A DNA stretch of 64,000 nt, taken from NCBI GenBank assembly GCA_947475525.1, contig CANJMI010000004.1, forward strand, positions 1 through 64,000. The letters are read 5' to 3'. The DNA comes from Polyangiaceae bacterium. GTDB taxonomy: Bacteria; Myxococcota_A; Polyangia; Polyangiales; Polyangiaceae. The position numbers and the translations under genes were made by a program. Below, in pieces: positions 25,800 to 34,490 of the stretch. The notes beneath the pieces were generated by a model, which was not told the origin of the DNA, made no database searches, and was given only the letters and a program-made list of their open reading frames with translations. The first letter of the stretch is position 1. Each line of letters starts with the position of its first letter.

Positions 25800-27410
25800 A
25801 TGAAGCTTTTCAACCGATTCGCTCCCTTGTTGCTGATTGCCGCATGCACCGCCCCGATGATGACGGGCTGCGCGGCCGACGATGTCGCGCTCGAGGAGGA
25901 CGACCTCACGAGCGTCACCGCGCGTGAGCGTGCGCTGAGTTTCGAGGGCTACGTGGTCGTCGCGGCGAATGCGAGCGACAGCGCGATCAAGGCGGCCGTC
26001 ACCAGGGAAACACAGAGTGCGTTCGGCGCGCTCCGCACGGCCACCATCGGTGTCAACGACCGCGAGCTGAAGGATGTGGACTTCGCAACCTTCGTCAAAG
26101 AGAAGGTCACCGTCGTCGATCCGAACGGCGGAAAAACCCAGGCCCTCCGGGTGCGCTACCGCTTCAACGACCGCGCCGTCGTCCCTGTCTCGATGGCCAA
26201 GCGCAGCGCCATCCACCTCGGTTTGCTGCACGGCGACTACCAGTCGCAGTCGAAGAAAATCCTCGTGGAGTGCACCGAGAACACGAAGCACGACCAGGAG
26301 TTCGAGGGCAGCCTTTGGTACGTGTTCAATCCATCGTTGCCGAGCTGCCAAGACGCGATCAAGGTCGAAGATATCGCGATCCAGAATGCTCGTAAGGAGC
26401 TCACCGATCCCGCGAATGAAATCGTGACCGCCGAGCAGAAAAGGATCTACCTGCCCGTCACGTTCAAGCTCGAGGGCAAGTCGACGAGCTCCACGGCGAC
26501 CTATCCGGAGTACGACCGCCTGTGGCGCGGTGGCGTCGAGAAGGACAAGGTCGTCGTCTCACTCGTGTCGGGCGTGATGGCCGATTGGGCTGCGGGCGAG
26601 AAGCCCGAGCTCGCCGACGACGTCGGTTACTACATGTTTTACCAACAAATGGTCGAGATCGAGAAGCAGCTCACCGGTCTCAAGCTGACGAAAACCGACG
26701 GCCAGGACCTGACGACCTTCACCGCGAACGGCAAGACCGTGAAGGATGTCACCTGGAAGGATCTCAAGAATTGGGAGCTCTTCGGGACGGGCTACCCGGC
26801 AGCGTTCTCGAGCTACACGGATCGCAAAGCACTCAAGGTCGCCGTTGCGAACAAGCTCGCGAAGCACTGGCTCACTTTCGAGCAGCCCGTCAGCGTCTCG
26901 ATTGCCGGTGAAGCGCCGCGCGACGTCACCGTCGTCATCAAGACCTACTACGGCGCCGAGACTGGCGACGCACCGCACCGCACGGCGATGAAGACGAGCG
27001 ACGTCGTCGTCTACAACGGGCACTCGTACATTGGCTATGGCCCGCTCGATCCGTCGCGTTACAGCGCCAGCGATTTTCCCTCGACCTACCAGCTCTTCTT
27101 CTTCAACAGCTGCGTCTCGTTCAACTACTACGAGGCCGACTTCATCAAGATGCACCCGGGCGGCACGGCGAACCTCGACATGATCACCAACGGCCTCGAG
27201 AGCTGGGTGAACGGCTCGGGTCCGTCGGTCGGTCGCTTCGTCGCATCGCTTTTGAACGGCAAGCAGACGAGCTACCTCTCGCTCCTCAAGGTGACCGCGA
27301 AGGGCTCTCCTGCGACGGACGTCGGCATCGACGGCCTCCGCGTCGTCGACGGTGAGCTCGACAACAAGTTCAAGCCTTCGAAGACGTCGATCAAAGTCAT
27401 CCTGAAGTAA
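25800..27410 (+). CDS. Lipoprotein with caspase/gingipain-like His-Cys pair
   Basis: The 536-residue product starts MKLFNRFAPLLLIAACTAPMMTGC, a lipoprotein signal. The ATG at 25800 is chosen because GGAG lies 9 bases upstream. The C-terminal third has a hydrophobic strand ending in a His (VVVYNGHSYIG, His408) and, 30 residues later, a second ending in Cys (QLFFFNSCVSFNYYE, Cys438). This resembles the clan CD pattern of caspases and gingipains, although the usual His-Gly is His-Ser here. The first 330 residues match nothing I know. Whether it is a protease is inference. It is followed by a convergent permease gene. Confidence 0.6.
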   Translation: MKLFNRFAPLLLIAACTAPMMTGCAADDVALEEDDLTSVTARERALSFEGYVVVAANASDSAIKAAVTRETQSAFGALRTATIGVNDRELKDVDFATFVKEKVTVVDPNGGKTQALRVRYRFNDRAVVPVSMAKRSAIHLGLLHGDYQSQSKKILVECTENTKHDQEFEGSLWYVFNPSLPSCQDAIKVEDIAIQNARKELTDPANEIVTAEQKRIYLPVTFKLEGKSTSSTATYPEYDRLWRGGVEKDKVVVSLVSGVMADWAAGEKPELADDVGYYMFYQQMVEIEKQLTGLKLTKTDGQDLTTFTANGKTVKDVTWKDLKNWELFGTGYPAAFSSYTDRKALKVAVANKLAKHWLTFEQPVSVSIAGEAPRDVTVVIKTYYGAETGDAPHRTAMKTSDVVVYNGHSYIGYGPLDPSRYSASDFPSTYQLFFFNSCVSFNYYEADFIKMHPGGTANLDMITNGLESWVNGSGPSVGRFVASLLNGKQTSYLSLLKVTAKGSPATDVGIDGLRVVDGELDNKFKPSKTSIKVILK

Positions 27411-27430
27411 TCGCGCATACGCGCGGTGGG

Positions 27431-28786
27431 TCAGGCCACCTTGCGGCGCTTGAAGTACGGGTAGAGCACGGTCCCAAGACCGAGCAGCCCGAACGCTTCG
27501 AGCGCCGCGGTGTTTTTGTGGGCCACGGAGTCGTAGAGCGTGTTGCCCGTAAGGAAGAGCGCGCCACCGATGAAAATAAGGGGAACCGCGGGAAAGCCTG
27601 GAGTGCGGAATGGGCGCGTGGCGTCAGGGTTGCGCCGCCGCGAGACGAGCAGCGCGAAGACGCCGAGGCCATAGAAAATCCAGTAGATGAAGACCACGTT
27701 GTCCGTGAGGGCGTCGAAGGTCTTCCACCGCGTGAGGAGCACGAGCGCCCACGCGCACTGCAAAAAGATCGCGATGTGGGGCGTTCGGAATCTCGGGTGG
27801 ATCGATGCGACGCGCCTGAAGAGCAGACCGTCTCGCGCCATCGCGAAGAACACGCGCGGGCCGGAGAGCACCGAGCTGTTCAAGGTACCGAGGGAGCTTA
27901 TCGCGACGAGCACCGTCATCACGACCGCGCCCCCACCGCCAAGGAAGCGCATCGCAAGCTCGCGGGAGGGATTTTTCGCGGCCTGGATCACCGCCATCGG
28001 CAACACCCAGTGGTACGCGAAGTTCACGAGTACGTAGAGCGCCGTGACCACCAGCGTTCCGAGCAAGAGCGCACGCGGCACGTTGCGCTGTGGTTCCCGA
28101 ATCTCTCCCGCTACGAAGCTCACGTTTACCCAGCCGTCGTAGGCCCAGAGTGCGCCCACCATCGCGATGCCGAAGGCCGAGAACCACGAGGCCCCGTTCG
28201 CGGGAGAGCCTGCTCGCGCGAGGTTTTCACCTGAGCCCGTCGCGAACACGAATGCCCCAAAAATCAACCCCAAGATGCCGATGCTCTTGGCCACCGTGAA
28301 CACGTTCTGAATGCCAGCCGCGGCGCGCACACTGAGGACGTTGATGCATGAAAAGACGACGACGAGGCCACCTGCCGCGAGGGTCGATTGCCGTGGAGTG
28401 AGCGCAAACTGGGCCGCGAGCGCGCGCTCGACGACGCCGGCGGCGAGGCCTGCGATGGACCCCGTCTGCAAGATCGCAAGCAGCGACCAGCCAAAGAGGA
28501 ATGCGGCGAACGGGCCTATCTCGTCGTGCAAAATCGCGTAGAGCCCACCCGATTTTGGACGCATCGCACCCAGCTCGGCGAGCGAGAGCGCCCCGAAAAA
28601 CGTGAGCACGCCCGACACGATCCAGACGAGGACGACAAGGCGCGGATCCGGCAGGCGCGTGGCGATGCTCGTCGCCTTCAAAAACACGCCGGAGCCGATC
28701 ATGCTCCCGACGACAATGGTGGTAGCGTCGAAGGCCCCGAGGCGACGAGGCAGCTCGTCTTGATGAGGGGCGTTCGAGTCGTCCAA
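27431..28786 (-). CDS. APC-family amino acid permease
   Basis: The 451-residue inner-membrane permease has about twelve helices. The first helix carries the substrate-binding GSMIGSGVFL motif of the APC fold, followed by LSLAELGAMRPKSGGLYAIL, and helix 6 has GALWAYDGWVNVSFVAGEIREPQRNVP, which places it in the LAT/APA-like branch (amino acid exchangers). The TTG at 28786 is the only reasonable start in reach, and no ribosome-binding site is evident. The next gene upstream (msrB) ends 16 bases before it, so they may share a transcript. Confidence 0.9.
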   Translation of the reverse strand: MDDSNAPHQDELPRRLGAFDATTIVVGSMIGSGVFLKATSIATRLPDPRLVVLVWIVSGVLTFFGALSLAELGAMRPKSGGLYAILHDEIGPFAAFLFGWSLLAILQTGSIAGLAAGVVERALAAQFALTPRQSTLAAGGLVVVFSCINVLSVRAAAGIQNVFTVAKSIGILGLIFGAFVFATGSGENLARAGSPANGASWFSAFGIAMVGALWAYDGWVNVSFVAGEIREPQRNVPRALLLGTLVVTALYVLVNFAYHWVLPMAVIQAAKNPSRELAMRFLGGGGAVVMTVLVAISSLGTLNSSVLSGPRVFFAMARDGLLFRRVASIHPRFRTPHIAIFLQCAWALVLLTRWKTFDALTDNVVFIYWIFYGLGVFALLVSRRRNPDATRPFRTPGFPAVPLIFIGGALFLTGNTLYDSVAHKNTAALEAFGLLGLGTVLYPYFKRRKVA

Positions 28787-28802
28787 AACAGGAGGGGCCG
28801 AG

Positions 28803-29201
28803 CTAGGCTGCGGCCACGTGCTTGAGCGCGAGCGAGTTCATGCAGTAGCGGAGTCCCGTCGGAGGCGGACCGTCGGGGAACACGTGGCCCAGATGACCAT
28901 CGCAGCGCGCGCAGCGGACTTCGGTGCGTTCCATGCCGTAGCTCGAGTCAACGATCTCGGTCAGCGCGTCCGTCGTCACAGGCTCCGTGAACGAAGGCCA
29001 GCCCGTGCCTGACTCGAACTTGCGTCCCGCGACGAAGAGCGGATTATCGCAGCCAGCGCAGACGTAGGTGCCCGGCTCTTTGGTGCCGAGGAAACAGCCG
29101 GAGAAGGCGCGCTCGGTACCGTGGCGGCGAAGTACCTGGTACTGCTCGGGCGAAAGCCGGGCCTGCCAGTCTTCATCGCTGAGAATCAGCTTGTCCATCA
29201 T
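28803..29201 (-). CDS. msrB: Peptide-methionine (R)-S-oxide reductase MsrB
   Basis: Repairs methionine-R-sulfoxide in proteins. The 132-residue protein has the two zinc CxxC pairs (CAGC and CARC), the substrate motif SGTGWPSFTEP, GHLGHVFPDGP, and the resolving/catalytic site RYCMNSLAL with the nucleophilic Cys. No signal peptide, so cytoplasmic. The double ATG at 29201/29198 overlaps the stop of a small upstream gene. Confidence 0.96.
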   Translation of the reverse strand: MMDKLILSDEDWQARLSPEQYQVLRRHGTERAFSGCFLGTKEPGTYVCAGCDNPLFVAGRKFESGTGWPSFTEPVTTDALTEIVDSSYGMERTEVRCARCDGHLGHVFPDGPPPTGLRYCMNSLALKHVAAA

Positions 29202-29392
29202 CCCCGAGCAGACGACCGGGCCACGCGCACGGCCGTGAAGGCAGTCAGCGCGAGCACGAGGAGCAAACCGGCTGCGTGAGCCGGCTCGACGATCCAATGC
29301 GCGAGGGATTCGCCCGGGAGGGTGCCGTGGCCGGGGTGGGCCGACGCGAGGGCCGGGGTCAAGAACACGAGTGCGGAGACAAGGAACTTCAT
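29198..29392 (-). CDS. Small exported His-containing membrane protein
   Basis: A 64-residue product: Sec-type signal (MKFLVSALVFLTPALASA), a His/Gly segment HPGHGTLPGES right after the predicted cleavage site, then one hydrophobic helix (AAGLLLVLALTAFTAV) and a basic tail. Its stop codon overlaps the msrB start codons (ATGATG), suggesting coupled translation. I do not recognise the family. The histidines could bind a metal, but nothing shows this. The call rests on codon-level overlap and the clean signal-plus-helix layout. Confidence 0.6.
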   Translation of the reverse strand: MKFLVSALVFLTPALASAHPGHGTLPGESLAHWIVEPAHAAGLLLVLALTAFTAVRVARSSARG

Positions 29393-29535
29393 CACGAATA
29401 CCTGGGCCGGGTTGCTAGCACTTTCGCGCTCGGGACCCTAGCGTTCCGACATACCGCGGTGACGTAAACCGTTCGGGCGGCCCAGGGACATGCCGCTTGG
29501 TCGGCTTTACGGCCCGGCGCTCGCACGTCGCGCGA

Positions 29536-31404
29536 TCAGTTCGGGGCGGGGACCGCGCAGAATCCGTTGATGCACTCCGCGCCGGGGTCGCAGCAGTCGG
29601 CGGCGACGTTGCACTTCTCGAGCTCTTGCGAGCAGCCATTCGGTTTGGGCTGGCACTGCACCTTGCCGTCGACTTCGTAGCAGTAGCCGCCGCAGCACTC
29701 GTCGCCCGACGTGCAGCCCTTGCCGTTTTCCTTGCAGGGATTCAGCACCCAAAAGCCGCGGAGATTGTTGGCCTCGAGCTCCTGACCTTCGAGGTAGAAC
29801 GCGGGGTGGCTCGGGTCGATGCCATCGCTGGCGTCGATGTCGAGCGCCGCCACCCAAAGTTTTCCGTTCGTGCCCATGTTGTCGAGCGAACCGAGCGTAT
29901 TGCCGTAGGAGCGGTGGCTCGTAAAGATCACCCAGAAATACCCGCCGACGGCGATCGGCATGATCGTCGGAGCGAAGCTGAGATCGGGGTCGTTCGCGGG
30001 CAGGTAGGATTTGTTGTTCGCGTAGCCGTTGAGCTTATCGAGGCGCTGAATGTTTTTCGATATGGGGTTGACGATGAAGAGGTCACCGAACGCGCCATCG
30101 TTCGTCTCGAAGGTCTCTTTGGTCCCGGCTTGATAGACGACACGCTTGGCGTCGGGCGTGAACGCAGGCCAGCCGAGAAAGCGATCTGCGCTGGTCGCGA
30201 TGTCCTTCAGGCCTGAAAAGGTCTTGGTCGCGTTGTCGAAGGCCATCGTCGCGAGCGTGTGACCCATGCCGGTGTCTTCGTGGTTGAAGACGATGTGCTT
30301 TCCGTCGGGGGAAAATGCAGGCGTGCCACCGTTGGTGACCTTCGAGTCCCAGCTCGCGTTCGGGAGTGTGGCGCCGGTCTTCGGGTCCCAGAGACGCGAA
30401 GGCGCACCGAGCCAGGCGCGGTAGTTGGTCGACGACATGAGGAAGCTGCCGTCGGGGTAGAGGCCGCCGTACGTGAACGATTGGTTCGGCTGGACGACCA
30501 TCGTCGCGGCGCCTTTTTTCAGGTCATAGCTGACGCTGTTCAAGAGAAAGCCGGTCGCCGATACGAGCGTCGAGCCATCCGCGCTCGCGGTGTGGCAGGT
30601 GTTGCCGCAGCCGCTCTTCAAGATCGTGGGCTGGAGGTCGCCTGGTGAGAGCTTCATGATCGCTACCGACAACGGACCCCCCGCGAGCGGCGAGGCGTAC
30701 GTCTCGTAATAGACTGTGCCTTTGAGGCTTCCCTGCGCGACGGTCCACGTCTCGGTGACGGGCCCCGTGGCCTTGCCGCCGGAGAGCTTCGTGACCTCGA
30801 CCTTGAGGGCTTCTTTCGGTTGGGCGGCGAGGGTCATCGCGGTCCAGGCGCTCGCGGGGAGAGCGATGCGCGCGGGTGCCGAGCCGCCGTACCAGCCGGT
30901 GTAGTCGTAGCTCGAGCCGGTGATGCGCACGTACATCGAATCGGCGCCCGTTCCCCCGAATTGCAGCGTCGGCGGCAGGAGACCTCGCGCGAAGAGCGTC
31001 TTGTCGTACGGGTAGAGGAACTTGAAGTTCGCGTCTGCGCTCCCGCCTTTTTCGAGGAGAGATTGCGTGTTCGCGTCGAGCTTGCCGGCGTTGTCGACGA
31101 TGACGCAGACGCCATTGGTGCACATGCCACCTGCATCCACGCACGCCGAGCACGCGGTCTCTTCCGCCATGCCGCCGCCGGAGCCGCCCGTCGTCGTGCC
31201 GCCACCCGCGCCCGTCACGCCATTGACCCCGACGCTGATGTCCGCCGTGCCGTTCGTGCCGCTCGCGCCGCCGGCGGCTCCCCCGCCACTCGACATCCCG
31301 CCGCTCGACGAAGCCGTCGTCGTGCGGGTGGCCGAACATGCGGCTGCGGTTGCGAGCGCGACCGCACACGAGAGGGCGAACACGCCGAAGCTTCTTGCCT
31401 GCAT
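29536..31404 (-). CDS. Lipoprotein with TolB-like repeats and Cys-rich tail
   Basis: The 622-residue surface lipoprotein starts MQARSFGVFALSCAVALATAAAC. The Cys is followed by a Thr/Ser/Gly-rich linker with a run of Gly-rich repeats. A small cysteine motif (CSACVDAGGMCTNGVC) comes next, then a beta-propeller-like region with WD40/TolB strands (FSPDGKHIVFNHEDTG, FTPDAKRVVYQAG). A CGNTCH motif sits at 30592-30609, similar to cytochrome c sites but with three spacer residues. The C-terminus ends in paired cysteines (GDECCGGYC, ADCCDPGAECINGFC). The ATG at 31404 is preferred to the TTG at 31410. Function unknown. It is divergent from sixA. Confidence 0.7.
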   Translation of the reverse strand: MQARSFGVFALSCAVALATAAACSATRTTTASSSGGMSSGGGAAGGASGTNGTADISVGVNGVTGAGGGTTTGGSGGGMAEETACSACVDAGGMCTNGVCVIVDNAGKLDANTQSLLEKGGSADANFKFLYPYDKTLFARGLLPPTLQFGGTGADSMYVRITGSSYDYTGWYGGSAPARIALPASAWTAMTLAAQPKEALKVEVTKLSGGKATGPVTETWTVAQGSLKGTVYYETYASPLAGGPLSVAIMKLSPGDLQPTILKSGCGNTCHTASADGSTLVSATGFLLNSVSYDLKKGAATMVVQPNQSFTYGGLYPDGSFLMSSTNYRAWLGAPSRLWDPKTGATLPNASWDSKVTNGGTPAFSPDGKHIVFNHEDTGMGHTLATMAFDNATKTFSGLKDIATSADRFLGWPAFTPDAKRVVYQAGTKETFETNDGAFGDLFIVNPISKNIQRLDKLNGYANNKSYLPANDPDLSFAPTIMPIAVGGYFWVIFTSHRSYGNTLGSLDNMGTNGKLWVAALDIDASDGIDPSHPAFYLEGQELEANNLRGFWVLNPCKENGKGCTSGDECCGGYCYEVDGKVQCQPKPNGCSQELEKCNVAADCCDPGAECINGFCAVPAPN

Positions 31405-31533
31405 GTCCAACCCTTACACACTGACCTCGCTCGTCGGCAAGTCCGACCCTAAAAACGCAGCGTTTCCTTTCAGGCAAGCGTGCCGAGCACCTACGGCTTT
31501 CCGGGGTCGTGCCGGCTGTGCCACCATCACCGC

Positions 31534-31998
31534 GTGCCCATTCATCTGCTGCGCCACGCGAAGGCCGTCGACGAGTCGGCCGAACTCTCCGATGAGAGCC
31601 GCTACCTGACCCCGCGAGGTCGGGAGGATGCTCGCGCGATCGGGCGTGCGCTCGCCCAACTTGGCATCGTGCCTACGGCGATCGTGTCGAGTCCACTCGT
31701 GCGCGCCTTGCAGACGGCCGAGCTCGTCGCGGGATTGTGCGCTCCCGAGCTCGCGGTGACCATCGACGAGGCGCTGGCTCCGGGGCGCAGTTTGCGTCGG
31801 CTGCTCGCGGGGGTCGCCGAGTACGAAGGCGCGATTCTCGTCGGGCACGAGCCAAGCATCTCGGGCCTCGCCGCCGCCCTCACCGACCGGCTGCACTTCG
31901 CTGCCTTCAAGAAGGCGCAGTTGTTGCGGATCGAAGACGCGCAACCTCGTTGGGTGCTTTTTCCTGGGGATTCCGTGACGCGACCCTGCACGTCCTGA
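31534..31998 (+). CDS. sixA: SixA-type phosphohistidine phosphatase
   Basis: The 154-residue cytoplasmic histidine phosphatase lacks a signal peptide and matches SixA in size (161 in E. coli). The catalytic RHA motif is at the N-terminus (IHLLRHAKAVDES), the second Arg is in SSPLVRALQTAEL, and the second His is in ILVGHEPSISGLAAAL. SixA proteins dephosphorylate phosphohistidine in phosphotransfer or PTS proteins. The GTG at 31534 is chosen because it places the catalytic motif directly at the start, as in the family. Confidence 0.9.
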   Translation: MPIHLLRHAKAVDESAELSDESRYLTPRGREDARAIGRALAQLGIVPTAIVSSPLVRALQTAELVAGLCAPELAVTIDEALAPGRSLRRLLAGVAEYEGAILVGHEPSISGLAAALTDRLHFAAFKKAQLLRIEDAQPRWVLFPGDSVTRPCTS

Positions 31999-32368
31999 CG
32001 GCTGCGGCGTGCGGGTCTTCAGGATAAAACGAGCACCTTGCATTGGGAGGGCTCCGCGAGCCCTTGACGAGGCGCCGTCCGATCCCGTAAGTTTCAAAGA
32101 CGATGAATCGGCTGGCCTGCCTCTGTTGTTGCCGTTGCACGGTGGTGGGCCTTGGCCTGCCGATTGCGTAACGGCCATCGGTAGCAGCGTCGGAGAGCCC
32201 ACCCCCCTCGAGGAGCGGTGGGCTTTCGCGTCTTTGTACTTCGCAACTCCACCGTCGCCTCGTCCGTACGAACGAACGAATGGAGCGATGACACATGCGA
32301 ACGAACGAAGCGAAGTCGAGCAACGGCGAACTCACGACCACCCGCGGCCCGGCTGTGGAAGGTGCCCG
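31999..32368. other. 370-bp gap with hairpin and direct repeat
   Basis: No gene is convincing here. A frame runs through it into the DUF2325 gene but has no protein character. It holds an 8-bp perfect stem (AGCCCACC / GGTGGGCT, 32196-32203 and 32217-32224, 13-base loop) followed by TTCGCGTCTTT, which could be a weak terminator or the end of a small RNA. Further on, the 12-mer CGAACGAACGAA occurs twice (32269-32280 and 32298-32309). Confidence 0.45.
32196..32235 (+). terminator. Candidate hairpin terminator or RNA 3' end
   Basis: An 8-bp perfect stem with a 13-base loop that is itself partly self-complementary (CCTCGAGG) is followed by a T-containing tail. It lies about 200 bases after sixA and 145 before the DUF2325 gene, so it may end a leader or small RNA rather than sixA itself. 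Confidence 0.3.
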
Positions 32369-32692
32369 ATGAAGATCGGCATCGTCGGCGGGGTCGAGCG
32401 CAACGAGCCCCAGTATCGAAAGATCGCCGAGGACGCGGGGCACGAGCTCGTCTTCCACTCCGGGCATGTCAACGGGCGTTCCGGCGACAAGCTGGTTGAG
32501 GTCGCCCGCAGCGTGCAGTTGCTCCTCGTCCTCACCGACGTGAACAGCCACGGCGCGGTAGGTGTTGCGCGCAAGGCCGCCGCCAAGTTCGGCACCCCCG
32601 TGATGTTGATGCGCCGGCTTGGCCCGTCGCGTTTCGCCGCCGACTTGCCAAAGCTCGCTACGACCGCCGCGAACACTCGCCGTGTTGCGTGA
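32369..32692 (+). CDS. DUF2325 family protein
   Basis: The 107-residue protein matches the DUF2325 family by its start (MKIGIVGGVERNEPQYRKIAED), the DVNSHGAVGVARKAAAKFGTPVMLMRRLG core and its length. The fold is predicted as a small alpha/beta Rossmann-like domain. Biochemical role unknown. The ATG at 32369 is preceded by GGAAGG about 6-11 bases away. Longer in-frame starts are rejected because the added sequence is the non-coding gap. It ends 8 bases before a convergent M4 protease gene. Confidence 0.85.
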   Translation: MKIGIVGGVERNEPQYRKIAEDAGHELVFHSGHVNGRSGDKLVEVARSVQLLLVLTDVNSHGAVGVARKAAAKFGTPVMLMRRLGPSRFAADLPKLATTAANTRRVA

Positions 32693-32700
32693 GCGCGGGT

Positions 32701-34290
32701 TCACTTGACCTTCACCGCTTTCCAGGCGCTCGTCACGCGCGCAACGGCCGTGCTTTTTGCCCCGTAGAGATCCGTCGCCGCTTGGATCGTTGCCTGCCGG
32801 GCGTCCGCGAACTTCGCGTCGCTTGTGAGGTACACCGTCAAGGCGCGGTACCAAATCGCTGCGGCCTTGTCGGCGCCGACTCCTGTGAACGAGACCTTGG
32901 TGTTGCAGGTGTGGGTCGCCGCCGTCGTCCCTTCCGAGAGCAGGTAGAAAAAGTGGTTCGCGATGCCCGACGAGAAGTGCGGATCGAGCCCTTTGACGGT
33001 CGCCGACCAGCAGCCTTTGGAAAGCCCGTCACTTTCGGGATTCGGCATCGAGCGCAGGCCAAAAGGTGGCCGCACGCGCTCACCGACGAGCCAGTCGAAG
33101 GCGTCCTTCGCGTTGTTCGCTCGGCGCTCGACCATGCTGCCGAAGATGTCGCTCGTCCCTTCGTTGAGGGCGCCCGATTCTCCCGATGGGTAGAGGCCGC
33201 AGCTCGCCGCCGTGACCGCGTGCGTCACCTCGTGGGCGACGACGTCGAGGGACGCCAGCGGGCCGATCGCTCCGCCGGGCAAATACGGGTCGCCGTCACC
33301 GAGGTTGATGCACTCACAGAGGGGGTCGTAGAACGCGTTCACTAATGTTTTACCGTAGTGGGCACGCGCGAAGAGCCCTTGCCCCGCGCCGTCGATGCCG
33401 TCTCTGCCGTGTGCGTCGGCGAAGTAGTCCCACGTCTGTTGCATGGCGTAGTGCACGTCCGCGGCGATCGAGGCTCGGGAGGAGAGCGCGCCTGTCCCAA
33501 AGGTGCCGCTCGCGCTGTAGACGCTTTTGTCGAGCGCGCCGCTTCCGTTCATCGCGTCCAGCGTCTCGAGGTCCCCGCGGTTGGTGTCGACCAGCACGGC
33601 GCCGAGGCCCTTCTTCTTCGTCGAAAGCTCGATGCTCGCCGAGTAGAAGCCTTTGCCCTTGCCGGTCAGAGATTCAACGGCGTCCCAGTGGTCAAGCAGC
33701 GTCCCGTCCTGTGCGGAGACGAACGCGTGCTCCTCAAACGGCGGCGTCGCGTGGTCGTCCCGCAACACGACTTCGTAGGCGAGCACGCTCGCCCCATCGC
33801 GCGCATACACGACGAGCTCGGCTCGCTGAAGGTCACCGGGCCCTCGCCCAAGCGCTGCGATGGCCGCGACGATGGCTTCGCTCGCAAAGATCCGCGGCGC
33901 GTCGTCGACTCTCAGCTCGCGACGAAGTGAACCGCTCGGTGACGGGGCCCCTTCGCCGAAGTGAATGATGACGTCACCGCCGATGACCCGCAGGCCGCGG
34001 CGTCTGCGCTCGAGCCGCACGTGAGCGCGGGTGTCCTCCTCGAACACGCGTCGCACGCTGAATTGGGTGTCGCCGTCGGCGAATACGCGCGCGGGCTCCT
34101 CACGGACGAGAGCGAGGGCGCGAGCGGCGGGGCTTCCGTCGGTTGGTGGCGAGTGGTCGGGTGCGTCCGCCGAAGCCCCCTCGCTCGGCGGAGACTCGTC
34201 TTCGGTAGTCGGTGCGGCAGAGCAGGCCGCGAACATCGAAGCGAAGGTAAACGCGAGCGCACGTTGCGTGGTAGCGAAGGGCTTGGCCAT
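32701..34290 (-). CDS. Secreted M4 (thermolysin-type) metalloprotease lipoprotein
   Basis: The 529-residue prepro-enzyme begins with a lipoprotein signal (AFTFASMFAAC, Cys23), then a Ser/Asp-rich linker and an FTP/PepSY-type propeptide. The peptidase domain carries zinc ligands HEVTH (353-357), the third ligand Glu377 in NEGTSDIFG, and the catalytic His in DPHFSSGIANHFFYLLSEG. It lacks additional C-terminal binding domains. The ATG at 34290 has GGAGG five bases upstream. Expected to be a zinc endopeptidase of the outer membrane or exterior, for example in nutrient scavenging. Confidence 0.95.
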   Translation of the reverse strand: MAKPFATTQRALAFTFASMFAACSAAPTTEDESPPSEGASADAPDHSPPTDGSPAARALALVREEPARVFADGDTQFSVRRVFEEDTRAHVRLERRRRGLRVIGGDVIIHFGEGAPSPSGSLRRELRVDDAPRIFASEAIVAAIAALGRGPGDLQRAELVVYARDGASVLAYEVVLRDDHATPPFEEHAFVSAQDGTLLDHWDAVESLTGKGKGFYSASIELSTKKKGLGAVLVDTNRGDLETLDAMNGSGALDKSVYSASGTFGTGALSSRASIAADVHYAMQQTWDYFADAHGRDGIDGAGQGLFARAHYGKTLVNAFYDPLCECINLGDGDPYLPGGAIGPLASLDVVAHEVTHAVTAASCGLYPSGESGALNEGTSDIFGSMVERRANNAKDAFDWLVGERVRPPFGLRSMPNPESDGLSKGCWSATVKGLDPHFSSGIANHFFYLLSEGTTAATHTCNTKVSFTGVGADKAAAIWYRALTVYLTSDAKFADARQATIQAATDLYGAKSTAVARVTSAWKAVKVK

Positions 34291-34490
34291 AGGAACCTCC
34301 AAACGAACGGCGCACGTCCATCGTGCACTCGTCGCATGCGAGAGGCCCTACGCAGCCGCCGTGCCATCACGAACTGCAGTGATTTGCTGCGTAAACGTAC
34401 ACAGCGTGGTGGCGGCCGCTAACGGATGGGTGGCGGCCCGCCAGGTCACCTCACGTCGTGCGCGGGTACGGGCACCTCCGCGCCGAGCCG

